A stretch of 34,176 bases of DNA from Candidatus Woesearchaeota archaeon (GCA_002687275.1 NYZT01000048.1:1-34176), one strand, 5' to 3'. Counted from the first letter of the stretch, positions 25,739-34,035 are shown. Made by a program: numbers and translations. The notes: generated by a model from the letters alone, not told the origin.

Positions 25739-26077
25739 CTACTCTAGGCGCAACTGCCAATCACCCTGGTGGATGACTTCCAAAGCTCTTGTTACAAACT
25801 CTTGGATGGGTTCTTCGCAACTTGGTTCTGCGCTTGAAACAGGACCAACACCATCAATATTCCCTTCGATGCCGCCCTTACCATAAAATGCAAGCCGGAG
25901 GTTGGAAGAATCTATGGTCTCTTTGTCTGTTCCTATTGTAAACCGAATGCCGCTGTCTCGTCCCCGCCATCGCTCGATCTCCCAGAACTCGGTTTTTATC
26001 GGAGCTTGCACGGTGTAGGGTCCATGAAGGCCCTCGTCTAGTAACGCTCTTTTGAGACGGTTATAATGTTTGGGCAT
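25739..26077 (-). CDS. Hypothetical protein, possible paralog of next gene
   Basis: 112-aa ORF. Confidence 0.5.
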   Translation of the reverse strand: MPKHYNRLKRALLDEGLHGPYTVQAPIKTEFWEIERWRGRDSGIRFTIGTDKETIDSSNLRLAFYGKGGIEGNIDGVGPVSSAEPSCEEPIQEFVTRALEVIHQGDWQLRLE

Positions 26078-26110
26078 ACTTATAACTATCCTTGGAAGAA
26101 ATATAAAGGT

Positions 26111-26518
26111 TCACCAGGCCTCGTCGTTCTGTGTCAATTCATCTTGGTGGTGCATGTAGGGGTGTGAGCGTATGATTCTTAGCACTTGGTCAACAAAGGC
26201 ATCTATGACCTCTTTGGTTTCAGGATTCCCAGAATACACCGGGACGTTCCCGCCCTCATGTTCAAGGTTTCCTACGATTCTGCTACGGGCGTCTACGACC
26301 ATGCTGTGCTTGTAGTTCTCTTGTTGTCTTGCCTCATCAGACTCCGCAACAATAATGCTTACTCCGCTTTCATCTGCGTCAAAAAACCATATTCCTTCAG
26401 GATCTCTGGCAAACAGGTGCAGTCCGTCACCCATGGTGTTTTTTCTGGTCAAGCCTTCTACCAACAGCTCGTACAGCGGCATCCTGCCTTTCATTATCCT
26501 TCTTAGTCTAGAAAACAT
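26111..26518 (-). CDS. Hypothetical protein
   Basis: ATG at 26518 overlaps the kae1 stop (TGATG). Confidence 0.55.
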   Translation of the reverse strand: MFSRLRRIMKGRMPLYELLVEGLTRKNTMGDGLHLFARDPEGIWFFDADESGVSIIVAESDEARQQENYKHSMVVDARSRIVGNLEHEGGNVPVYSGNPETKEVIDAFVDQVLRIIRSHPYMHHQDELTQNDEAW

Positions 26519-27465
26519 CACCAATCCACCACGACATCATCCGTTCTTTCGTAGGGTCGTATGCCTTCAGAAGTCTTACCTTTTTCTAGTATTCCTTGCC
26601 AGGCAATCATGGCACCCTGGTCTCCTGCAAGGTCTAGTGGAACGACTGCGAAAGTTGCTCCGCGAGCTTTGCACATGGTCTCGAGCATCTTGCACAATCT
26701 TTTGTTGGCACCAACGCCACCAATCAAACACAATTCACTCCGTTCTGCATGCGCCAACGCTCTCTCTGCCACCTCTGCCAGCATGGCAAAGCAGGTCTCT
26801 TGCAAGGAAAAGCAAACATCCTCAACCTTTTCCTGCATCCTTGTCGCTTTCGTAACAATGCCTGAGAAAGACACATCCATGCCTTTCACGCTGTACGGCA
26901 GCTCGACCCATTTGCCTTTCTTGGCCAGCTCCTCAATCTTTGGCCCGGCAGGAAAGCCCAAGCCCTTTTCGCGACCAAACTTGTCCAACGCGTTACCCAA
27001 CCCAATGTCTAGGGTTTCCCCAAAAATTCTGAATCTTTCACCTGCTAAACAAATGACCTGGGTGTTTGCCCCTGCAACGTACAAAAACACAGGGTCTTTC
27101 ATGGTGGTGGCCAACTGGCCTATGGTGAGATGCGCCACGCAATGGTTAACCCCTACCACCGGAATGCCGTGTTCTTTCCCTAACTCCTGTGCTTTGTTGT
27201 TTGCAACATGAAGACACGGTGCCAGTCCTGGGCCTGCGCTGTACGAGATGAGTGAGATCTCCTGCCACCCCACCTTAGCGGTTTTCAAAGCTCTCGCAAC
27301 AACCTCATCAACATGTTTCTTGTGATGCTCAGCAACCGCGGTAGGTATCATGCCGGTTTCAGACGTGTACACTGCTTTCTCATTAGCCAAGACCTTGCCT
27401 TCAAAGCTAACGATGCCTGCTCCTATAGTGTGCGCAGTCCCTTCTATACCTAGGCAGTACTTCAT
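26518..27465 (-). CDS. kae1: tRNA N6-adenosine threonylcarbamoyltransferase Kae1 (KEOPS subunit)
   Basis: MKYCLGIEGTAHTIGAGIV, HHKKHVDEVV, VNHCVAHLTIG, LIGGVGANKRL. Confidence 0.95.
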   Translation of the reverse strand: MKYCLGIEGTAHTIGAGIVSFEGKVLANEKAVYTSETGMIPTAVAEHHKKHVDEVVARALKTAKVGWQEISLISYSAGPGLAPCLHVANNKAQELGKEHGIPVVGVNHCVAHLTIGQLATTMKDPVFLYVAGANTQVICLAGERFRIFGETLDIGLGNALDKFGREKGLGFPAGPKIEELAKKGKWVELPYSVKGMDVSFSGIVTKATRMQEKVEDVCFSLQETCFAMLAEVAERALAHAERSELCLIGGVGANKRLCKMLETMCKARGATFAVVPLDLAGDQGAMIAWQGILEKGKTSEGIRPYERTDDVVVDW

Positions 27466-27489
27466 ACAAAGAGTATCGTCACTAGCCTT

Positions 27490-27798
27490 TTAAGGGTTTT
27501 CTGCCTCGAAAGTTCTCACCCTTCCTCGTTCATACCGCAAGGGTACAGACACTGGAACGCCGCCATGGTCTTCCCATAGGAATCTTCTTCCGTTGTACAT
27601 GAATCCTACATGGTCGCGACCCTCAAACTCTTCAGTATGCAGTCGTAACTCTCCAGGATCCACGCTTCTCGCGTGCAAATCATACGCTAAGGGCACGGTC
27701 AACACCGCGTTGGGGTGTTTTTTGTGGATGTAGTGCATGCCGTACGCGCCGATGCCAAATGCCAACAACAGTGCCGTTAATGAGTTTCTTTTTCCCAT
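27490..27798 (-). CDS. Hypothetical protein with N-terminal TM
   Basis: 102 aa; MGKRNSLTALLLAFGIGAYGMHYIHKK; TATA 22 nt upstream of ATG. Confidence 0.55.
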   Translation of the reverse strand: MGKRNSLTALLLAFGIGAYGMHYIHKKHPNAVLTVPLAYDLHARSVDPGELRLHTEEFEGRDHVGFMYNGRRFLWEDHGGVPVSVPLRYERGRVRTFEAENP

Positions 27799-27820
27799 CT
27801 AACACTTGCCCAAAAAATCT

Positions 27821-27859
27821 TTTATATGCGTTGCTCACGAATTTCCGGAAGATTTCCGG
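27821..27859 (-). promoter_or_regulatory. Promoter with CCGGAAGATTTCCGG element 17 nt from TATA
   Basis: tttatat 27821-27827; element 27845-27859, directly after the vapC2 stop. Confidence 0.8.
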
Positions 27860-28225
27860 TTACTTTGAGATGTGTTTTACTCCGGGTAGGCCTTTGAACT
27901 CTTTGTCTCCTGTGACGAATTGTTGTGCATGATTTCTTGCGTACTGATAACCCACTGCGTCAAAGAAGGAGAGGTCTTTATTCTTGTTTGCGTACCTATA
28001 CGCTTGGGCTTGGACCATCGTGTCTGCGTTCACCATGACAGAGGTCGCTGCCAACTGTTTTATCCAATACTCCGCATTCTTTTTCTTAACTCTCAACACC
28101 CAATAAAATTCTGCAAGTGTGGTGCTAGGAATAACGAATTCTTGCTTTGTAAGAAAAGCGAATTTGGGATTTCCTATGGCAAGCTCAAACAATGCATAGG
28201 TGTCCAAACAGTATTTTACCACCAC
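27860..28225 (-). CDS. vapC: PIN-domain toxin (VapC-like)
   Basis: VKYCLDTYALFELA, IPSTTLAEFYWVLR, KDLSFFDAVGYQYA, FVTGDKEF. Confidence 0.88.
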   Translation of the reverse strand: MVVKYCLDTYALFELAIGNPKFAFLTKQEFVIPSTTLAEFYWVLRVKKKNAEYWIKQLAATSVMVNADTMVQAQAYRYANKNKDLSFFDAVGYQYARNHAQQFVTGDKEFKGLPGVKHISK

Positions 28226-28431
28226 TTACTCTCTCCCTTTCTAGCCTCTTTTAGGATTTCTTCTGTAGGTTTGTCAAAGGACATGCTGCCAAATAACGCT
28301 TTAAGGGGGTTCGCTTTCTTTTCCACCTCAAAGTTAACCTCGTCGTTGGGTTTTAGGGATAGTTCTTTGGCCTTCTTACTGGGTATTATGACTGCTAAAG
28401 AGTTCCCCCATTGTTTAGTTTTAGCTATCAC
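28216..28431 (-). CDS. vapB: AbrB/MazE-fold antitoxin (VapB-like)
   Basis: MIAKTKQWGNSLAVIIPSKKAKELSLKPNDEVNFEV; overlaps vapC start. Confidence 0.87.
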   Translation of the reverse strand: MIAKTKQWGNSLAVIIPSKKAKELSLKPNDEVNFEVEKKANPLKALFGSMSFDKPTEEILKEARKGESKWW

Positions 28432-28453
28432 GTATCACTTAAATGTATCACCT

Positions 28454-28492
28454 TTTATATGTCTTTCGGTCGTTTTTCCGGAAGATTTCCGG
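28454..28492 (-). promoter_or_regulatory. vapBC2 promoter with CCGGAAGATTTCCGG element 17 nt from TATA
   Basis: tttatat 28454-28460; element 28478-28492. Confidence 0.82.
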
Positions 28493-28494
28493 AC

Positions 28495-28698
28495 TTAGTG
28501 TTGGACAGGGATCTTTCCCCAAACGCCTGCTTTCTTGGCTGCTTGCTCAATCTTTTCAGATGTGTTCGAAGAAAAAAACGCTTCGCCACAACTAGTGCAG
28601 ACTTCTGCAGGAAACCTACCTAAACTACGCTCTCCGTATTCGTAATCGATCTCTTTTGCTTCAAGATTTCCCTTTCCGCACTTGTGGCATGCTTTCAT
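28495..28698 (-). CDS. YgiT/MqsA-type zinc-finger protein (candidate antitoxin)
   Basis: MKACHKCGKGNLEAKEIDYEYGERSLGRFPAEVCTSCGEAFF; ATG at 28698 overlaps the upstream stop. Confidence 0.8.
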   Translation of the reverse strand: MKACHKCGKGNLEAKEIDYEYGERSLGRFPAEVCTSCGEAFFSSNTSEKIEQAAKKAGVWGKIPVQH

Positions 28699-28895
28699 TT
28701 TCTTATCATAACCGTCTTCACAATATAACAGTTTCGCTTCACGTGATACGCAATAATGACGTACGAGTATGTGGCTAGCCAACCGGATCGCTGCTTGTAC
28801 TTGCTCCCTCTTGCTAAGGCCTGGCGAAGTAACACCATAGAAACTCCTCGTTCTATCATCATGTCTTGGGCATGCTTGGTCAGCACAATGTCCAT
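28695..28895 (-). CDS. DUF4258-like candidate toxin
   Basis: LTKHAQDMMIERGVSMVLLRQALARG...YSYVIIAYHVKRNCYIVKTVM pattern; paired with the zinc-finger gene. Confidence 0.7.
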   Translation of the reverse strand: MDIVLTKHAQDMMIERGVSMVLLRQALARGSKYKQRSGWLATYSYVIIAYHVKRNCYIVKTVMIRK

Positions 28896-28916
28896 GCGCT
28901 CTTCCCCAAAAATTGT

Positions 28917-28955
28917 TTTTTATGCGTTGTGGAGGAAAAACCGGAAGATTTCCGG
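28917..28955 (-). promoter_or_regulatory. TA promoter with CCGGAAGATTTCCGG element 17 nt from TATA
   Basis: tttttat 28917-28923; element 28941-28955. Confidence 0.78.
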
Positions 28956-28988
28956 CATTTTTTTAAGTTCGGCGCCATCACAAGGCCC

Positions 28989-29471
28989 ATGGAAATCATA
29001 CTACGCCATATAACCAAGGAAGATACAGAAGCATACTTCAAGGCACACGATGAGGATGCAGCAAAGTTCTTTGCAACCTATCCCACAACAATGGAGGAGG
29101 CAGCAAAGGAAGTCCAAGAGATACTAGACGCGTACGAGGTTCCCAAAGAAAAAAGAACAAAAGAGACCTTTGCCATCGACATCGGAGGCATGTTCGCCGG
29201 TTTCATCGCCATCCATCATATCGTTCGCGGCAAAGAGGGCACGACAGGATCGTTAGTCGCACCAGAATTCAGAGGCAGGGGCGTGGGAACGCAAGCCCAC
29301 AAACTCTTGCTAGCGTACGCCTTCAAAACCTACAAGCTCAAAAAGATTTATGGCAGAACAAAGCTGGCCAATAAGGCCAGCCAAAGAATGCTAGAAAAGA
29401 GTGGCTACAAGTACGAAAAGACTATTGAGACGGAAGGCGGGAAGAAGAAGCTTTACGTCGTGTTTTCCTGA
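28989..29471 (+). CDS. GNAT family N-acetyltransferase
   Basis: VAPEFRGRGVGTQAHKLLLAYAF and ANKASQRMLEKSGYKYE; ATG at 28989 preferred. Confidence 0.88.
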   Translation: MEIILRHITKEDTEAYFKAHDEDAAKFFATYPTTMEEAAKEVQEILDAYEVPKEKRTKETFAIDIGGMFAGFIAIHHIVRGKEGTTGSLVAPEFRGRGVGTQAHKLLLAYAFKTYKLKKIYGRTKLANKASQRMLEKSGYKYEKTIETEGGKKKLYVVFS

Positions 29472-29535
29472 TCCAAAACCTTTACCGCAACTTTTGCCCA
29501 AGTGTTCGATCAGCGAAGAATCAAAAAAATAAAAA

Positions 29536-30609
29536 TCACTCCTCCACGATCTTCCCATCTCGCACCACCTTGAACACAGGTGGCTTGGTAACGGCGCCCT
29601 CGCCATCAAACGTCAGGAAGCCCGACACGCCCTCGTAGGTCTCCAGACCGTTCAGATAGTCTTTTACCTTGACGGGATCCGTGCTTCGGGTAGCTTCCAT
29701 AGCCTCAGCCAGCAGCATGATTGCGTCGTAGCCAGTGTCTGCACCGCCAAGATCGGGTTCCTCAAAGTAGGCTGCTCGGTACCTAGCGACGTGCGCTTCT
29801 GATGGAGAGAACCAGGTAGCGATCACAGTCCCTTCAAACGCTTCAGGTGCTCTGCTTACCAAGTCCTGGTCCAGGATCACAGAGTAAAACGGCACCTCTA
29901 CTCCCATCTCGCGGATGCGTTTTCCTGCTATATCGATGTTGGAGTACGCCGTGAGCACGACAGCGTCAGGCTCAAATGACTTTATCTTGGTGGACTCTGC
30001 CTTGAAATCTCGCTCGCCTTCCTGCGCTATTTCCAAAAGCACGGTGCTGCCTGCTTTTTCTGCACCGTCTTTTGCAGCCATTGCCTGGGTGTGTTCCCAC
30101 ACCTGCTGTGAGCCGAGCACTGCAACCTGGCCGTAAGATGCTGCTTTTTTGCCAACAATGCTGCTTAGCTTGTCGTCATGCGGCCACAGGTTAAAGATGT
30201 AGTCGCACTCCTCGTTGAATCCTGGCACGCCTAGCGATGGTGAGATCATGACGATGCCCTCCTCACATGCTACCGGCGCTACTGACAGCCCAGATGGCGA
30301 CCAGTTAGGCCCCAAAACGAACCTCACGCCTTCGCTGTTAAGTTTGTGTAACGCTGTTACTGCTATCTTGGCGTTGTCGCCCTGGTTGTCCTCTACCACT
30401 AAGGTCAAAGGCCTTCCTAGCACGCCGCCTTTTGCGTTAATGTCAGAAATGGCCATGCTCGCCCCCCGTTCTGCATTCACACCCCAGGTGGCATGCTTGC
30501 CAGACATCATCAGGATGCCTCCGATCTTGATAGGTTGATCTGCTGTGGCAGCGCCGCTCGCGCAGCCTGCAAATGCTAGCAGTAACACTATGATACTCAA
30601 TTGTTTCAT
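29536..30609 (-). CDS. Branched-chain amino acid (LivJ-like) substrate-binding lipoprotein
   Basis: LLAFAGCASG lipobox; IKIGGILMMSGKHATWGVNAERGASMAISDINAKGGVLGRPLTLVVEDNQGD. Confidence 0.9.
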   Translation of the reverse strand: MKQLSIIVLLLAFAGCASGAATADQPIKIGGILMMSGKHATWGVNAERGASMAISDINAKGGVLGRPLTLVVEDNQGDNAKIAVTALHKLNSEGVRFVLGPNWSPSGLSVAPVACEEGIVMISPSLGVPGFNEECDYIFNLWPHDDKLSSIVGKKAASYGQVAVLGSQQVWEHTQAMAAKDGAEKAGSTVLLEIAQEGERDFKAESTKIKSFEPDAVVLTAYSNIDIAGKRIREMGVEVPFYSVILDQDLVSRAPEAFEGTVIATWFSPSEAHVARYRAAYFEEPDLGGADTGYDAIMLLAEAMEATRSTDPVKVKDYLNGLETYEGVSGFLTFDGEGAVTKPPVFKVVRDGKIVEE

Positions 30610-30658
30610 CTACTTCACCCCTTGATTTCTAGAGGTGTGCAGGCTATATCAATAACTG

Positions 30659-30676
30659 TAGTCGCAATTGTGACTA
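30659..30676. promoter_or_regulatory. Palindromic operator TAGTCgCAATTGtGACTA
   Basis: 18-bp near-perfect palindrome adjacent to TATA box tataaatag, between divergent SBP and TrmB genes. Confidence 0.65.
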
Positions 30677-30717
30677 TAAATAGAAAGGCTTTTATAGGGG
30701 GCTAATTTTCTTGAAGT

Positions 30718-31443
30718 ATGAACACGGCGGTGTTAGAAGACCTTGGCCTAACGGGGGCAGAAATCAAGGTCTTCCTCACCCTACTAGAAGTAGGTTCCTC
30801 CTCTGCGGGCCCGGTTGTGGGAAAATCGGGCCTGCACAACGCCGTGGTCCACCGAGCGTTGCACAGTCTCGCGGACAAGGGATTGGTGACCTACGTGCTC
30901 GAGGGCAAGGTGAGACGATACGCTTCTGTGCCACCAAAGCACCTCCTAGCATTCATTGATGAAAAGAAGGAGAAAATCCGAAAGCTCCTTCCAGAGCTAG
31001 ACCGACGCAGGCAGCTTGCGACCGCAAAGCCCCAGGGCACGGTGTTTCAGGGAACGCGAGGGGTGCGGGAGTTGATGCAGACGATCCTGGATACCGACAG
31101 CAAGGAGTATTTTTCCTATGGGGGCGCGCGTATATCTGCTGATATTCTCGGCAATCACTTTTGGGATGGCTTTCACCGGAGAAGAATAGAGAAAGGAATC
31201 CGGGCCAAGCTTCTTTTTCATAATTCTATAAGTGACTGGGCAGAGTATTTGCAAAAGAAGAAGCTCACCACTGTAAGACTCATCCCGCACAAATTCGACG
31301 AGTTCACAGAGACGATCATCTGTGGATCACGCGTAGGCATCAACATCTACACAGACAAACCTTTCGGATTCCTGATTGAAGAGCCTGCAGCGGCAGCCTC
31401 GTACAAAGGCTTTTTTGACATGCTATGGAAGCAGGGGGTTTAG
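30718..31443 (+). CDS. TrmB family transcriptional regulator
   Basis: LEDLGLTGAEIKVFLTLLEVGSSSAGPVVGKSGLHNAVVHRALHSLADKGLV wHTH plus C-terminal effector-like domain. Confidence 0.85.
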   Translation: MNTAVLEDLGLTGAEIKVFLTLLEVGSSSAGPVVGKSGLHNAVVHRALHSLADKGLVTYVLEGKVRRYASVPPKHLLAFIDEKKEKIRKLLPELDRRRQLATAKPQGTVFQGTRGVRELMQTILDTDSKEYFSYGGARISADILGNHFWDGFHRRRIEKGIRAKLLFHNSISDWAEYLQKKKLTTVRLIPHKFDEFTETIICGSRVGINIYTDKPFGFLIEEPAAAASYKGFFDMLWKQGV

Positions 31444-31478
31444 CCACCTTTATATAGTCCCCTTTAAATATTAACGTT

Positions 31479-32651
31479 ATGGATATTTACGCGTGTAGAG
31501 GCCTCGCCAAGCTCAAACCTAGCGCTAAGAAAGCAATAGATGAGGGCCTGGAGGAGCGAACAAAACTAGGTCTAGAAGTGCCTGAGAACATCGACCTTGT
31601 GATTCAGTGGTGCGGAACCCAGAATTGTGACGGTTCTGCGTTCGTGAGTGGCGAAGAGCAAACCGTCATCATCAACGCGCTTCCTAACGTGCGCGACAAT
31701 TTCACGAACTCGCTTTTTTCCAATTATGAAGACGTAACGACGTTCTTTTCTTTGGTTAGCGATTTTATCGGCCGACCAGGTAATGACCCGCAAGTCCTAA
31801 GGTTCCTAAGGGAACCCAAAAAATGTGTCGACGAGTACTACGCGCTACAAAAAGATCCCAAAGTCGTTGAGGAATTCTTGACCGAAAGGGGTTCCACATG
31901 GGAAGATTACCGAAATTTTGTGGTCAACAACGCCAAGCCGGTTAGAATCATGCTGACTAGTCTGAGGAAGAGTCTCCTGGAGCACTGGGAGCAAACAGAC
32001 CTTAACTGGCTGCGCCACGAGATAGACCATCTAGATTTCATGTACAACAGTGAGTTGTGGAAAATAAAGACCCGCAACGGCATGCGAGCTAACAAAGCGG
32101 AGACACAATTTTACGAAAAGAAAACCAAGGCAAACTCAAGACAGCTAGCGGCAGCCAAGACCCAAGCCTTACATTCTACATTAGAGGTCGTGACCTTGCT
32201 AGAGATTCGTGCCCACTTCTTTGACTGGGTACGTGGTGGAGACTGGACTCCTGAGGCAATAGAGAAGGGAGCAACCTTCGCTGCCAACAGCTTCACCTCT
32301 AGCTACGCAACTAGGGGTTTGATGGATGACATACTCCAAGGAATCATGCCCCAACACTGGTCAGATGGGAAGATGGATGCTGCCACAAGCAACATGGTCC
32401 ACAAAGTAGCACTCATGCAGGCGGGCCAAGCCATCCACAGAAGGTATCGTGTTGATTTACAAGACGCAAACGTCGCTCTTTCATCGAAGATTCTCTGCCA
32501 TGAAATCCCTGCATGGCAGGCAACCTTTGTAAAGTACGGTGAAATCGCATCTCGAGCCTGCGCCAAGGCATTTAAGGAAGATCGCTCAAGATTCGCGGCG
32601 GCAAACAAGGCCAAGACCTTTGACGACTATGTTGCCACCTTATCAGCCTGA
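31479..32651 (+). CDS. Hypothetical protein with HExxH metallopeptidase-like motif
   Basis: 390 aa; LRHEIDHLDFMYNSE, downstream TLLEIRAHFFDW. Confidence 0.6.
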   Translation: MDIYACRGLAKLKPSAKKAIDEGLEERTKLGLEVPENIDLVIQWCGTQNCDGSAFVSGEEQTVIINALPNVRDNFTNSLFSNYEDVTTFFSLVSDFIGRPGNDPQVLRFLREPKKCVDEYYALQKDPKVVEEFLTERGSTWEDYRNFVVNNAKPVRIMLTSLRKSLLEHWEQTDLNWLRHEIDHLDFMYNSELWKIKTRNGMRANKAETQFYEKKTKANSRQLAAAKTQALHSTLEVVTLLEIRAHFFDWVRGGDWTPEAIEKGATFAANSFTSSYATRGLMDDILQGIMPQHWSDGKMDAATSNMVHKVALMQAGQAIHRRYRVDLQDANVALSSKILCHEIPAWQATFVKYGEIASRACAKAFKEDRSRFAAANKAKTFDDYVATLSA

Positions 32652-32717
32652 GAATTTCTTACCGGGTAAGCTATCCCACATGAACTCGTGCGATAGGCGT
32701 CAGCGGTTGGTGGCCGA

Positions 32718-33131
32718 TCACCGACTAACCAACTCAAACATCTCGGGAGGGTTGCCAAACGAGATGCCGTTAGCGTAGATCTTGAGTTCGTAGAAAAATC
32801 TCTCGCCGGCTCGGGGTCCAGACACTAGGGTGACGTAGATCTGCTCTTCAGCAGGGTTGTAAGAATGGTAGGTCATGATTAAGGGTTCTGGATACCGCTC
32901 GATGGTGATGCTATTTGGAGCAATAATCATTCGGTGCTCGGTTAGTGTTGAGCGATAGGTCCCCACCTGAATAGATTCTCGAGGTGCGCTGGGCTCAACA
33001 ACCACTGCGCCAACTGGCGTATAACCATCTGGGTTGTACGGAGCGGTAGGCTGCCACACCAACACCTCATGAACCTGGGGCGAGCAGGCTACCAACACAA
33101 GAAGAACGGCTGCCAGCATAACGCCTCTCAT
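32718..33131 (-). CDS. Putative lipoprotein
   Basis: MRGVMLAAVLLVLVACSPQV. Confidence 0.65.
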   Translation of the reverse strand: MRGVMLAAVLLVLVACSPQVHEVLVWQPTAPYNPDGYTPVGAVVVEPSAPRESIQVGTYRSTLTEHRMIIAPNSITIERYPEPLIMTYHSYNPAEEQIYVTLVSGPRAGERFFYELKIYANGISFGNPPEMFELVSR

Positions 33132-33230
33132 AGGGCGGGGAATGTCTCCTAGATATAAGTTAATTCAGCCCCACTTGTAAGGGATAGCTTAAACCATACC
33201 TATATATACTCATTGTTAGAGTTTAAACAC

Positions 33231-33689
33231 ATGAGATGGGAACTGCTATTGATATTGTTGGTGGCTTGTGCTGCACCTGAAGTGCATGTAGATCGTGTTC
33301 CTGCAGATATGAGAGAACCCACAGGAGTGCCTGCTTCCGTGCCTATTTCTTCTGGTGATCAACAACCAGAAGTTCCTGAAGTTAGTCCAGAACCTCAGCC
33401 AGAAGGCGAGCAAGTACTCAAAACGTTTGAAATAGAAGCCTTTCAGTTTGGCTACGAACCATCAACCATAGAAGTAAACCAAGGGGATCGTGTCCAGATA
33501 ACCGCCTGGAGTAGGGACGTACCCCATGGCCTACGCATACGTGAGTTTGGCTTGAACATGGAACTCAGGGACAAGACGCCGGTAACCGCAGAGTTTGTGG
33601 CCTCAAAGAAAGGAGAGTACTCCTACCGCTGCTCCATACCTTGCGGACACGGCCATAGAGACATGGAAGGCACGCTTATTGTGAAGTAG
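33231..33689 (+). CDS. Cupredoxin-domain lipoprotein with CuA-type motif
   Basis: MRWELLLILLVACAAPE; DVPHGLRI and CSIPCGHGHRDM (C-x3-C-x3-H-x2-M). Confidence 0.87.
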   Translation: MRWELLLILLVACAAPEVHVDRVPADMREPTGVPASVPISSGDQQPEVPEVSPEPQPEGEQVLKTFEIEAFQFGYEPSTIEVNQGDRVQITAWSRDVPHGLRIREFGLNMELRDKTPVTAEFVASKKGEYSYRCSIPCGHGHRDMEGTLIVK

Positions 33690-34035
33690 AGCCCCAGTTA
33701 TCCTTGCCATGCAAGAATACAGACAACGTAGCCAGCACAAGACCGAAGTCTCGCACTGCAATCTCGTTATAACCCAAACTAACCGTGATGCCTGCCAAGT
33801 GAAGGGCTAACAATAACGCAGCAGGTCTGGTCAAGAAACCAGAAAGAAGGATGATGCCTAACACGAGCTCTGCAATCCCGTTCACCAACAACAACGTCTC
33901 AGCATACGCGTCAAGCATTACTGGAACGTAGCCCAAAAATGTTTCCGGACTAAGCAACTGGTTGATCCCGAACCATATGAAGACAAGGCTAACACCAACC
34001 CTGACGACAACAGGAGCATACGGACGGAGGTTCAT
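33676..34035 (-). CDS. DoxX family membrane protein
   Basis: VVRVGVSLVFIWFGINQLLSPETFLGYVP...ELVLGIILLSGFLTRPAALLLALHL. Confidence 0.82.
   Translation of the reverse strand: MNLRPYAPVVVRVGVSLVFIWFGINQLLSPETFLGYVPVMLDAYAETLLLVNGIAELVLGIILLSGFLTRPAALLLALHLAGITVSLGYNEIAVRDFGLVLATLSVFLHGKDNWGSTSQ

Noticed and set aside
26561-27211. 216-aa plus-strand ORF
   Set aside because: Antisense to kae1.
27845-28955. CRISPR-like reading of the three CCGGAAGATTTCCGG copies
   Set aside because: Repeats are 15 bp and 460-630 bp apart with genes between; no spacers or cas genes.
32659-32725. Inverted repeats CTTACC-G-GGTAAG and GGTTGGT...ACTAACC between convergent genes
   Set aside because: Plausible 3'-end structures but short, no further pattern; not reported as a system.
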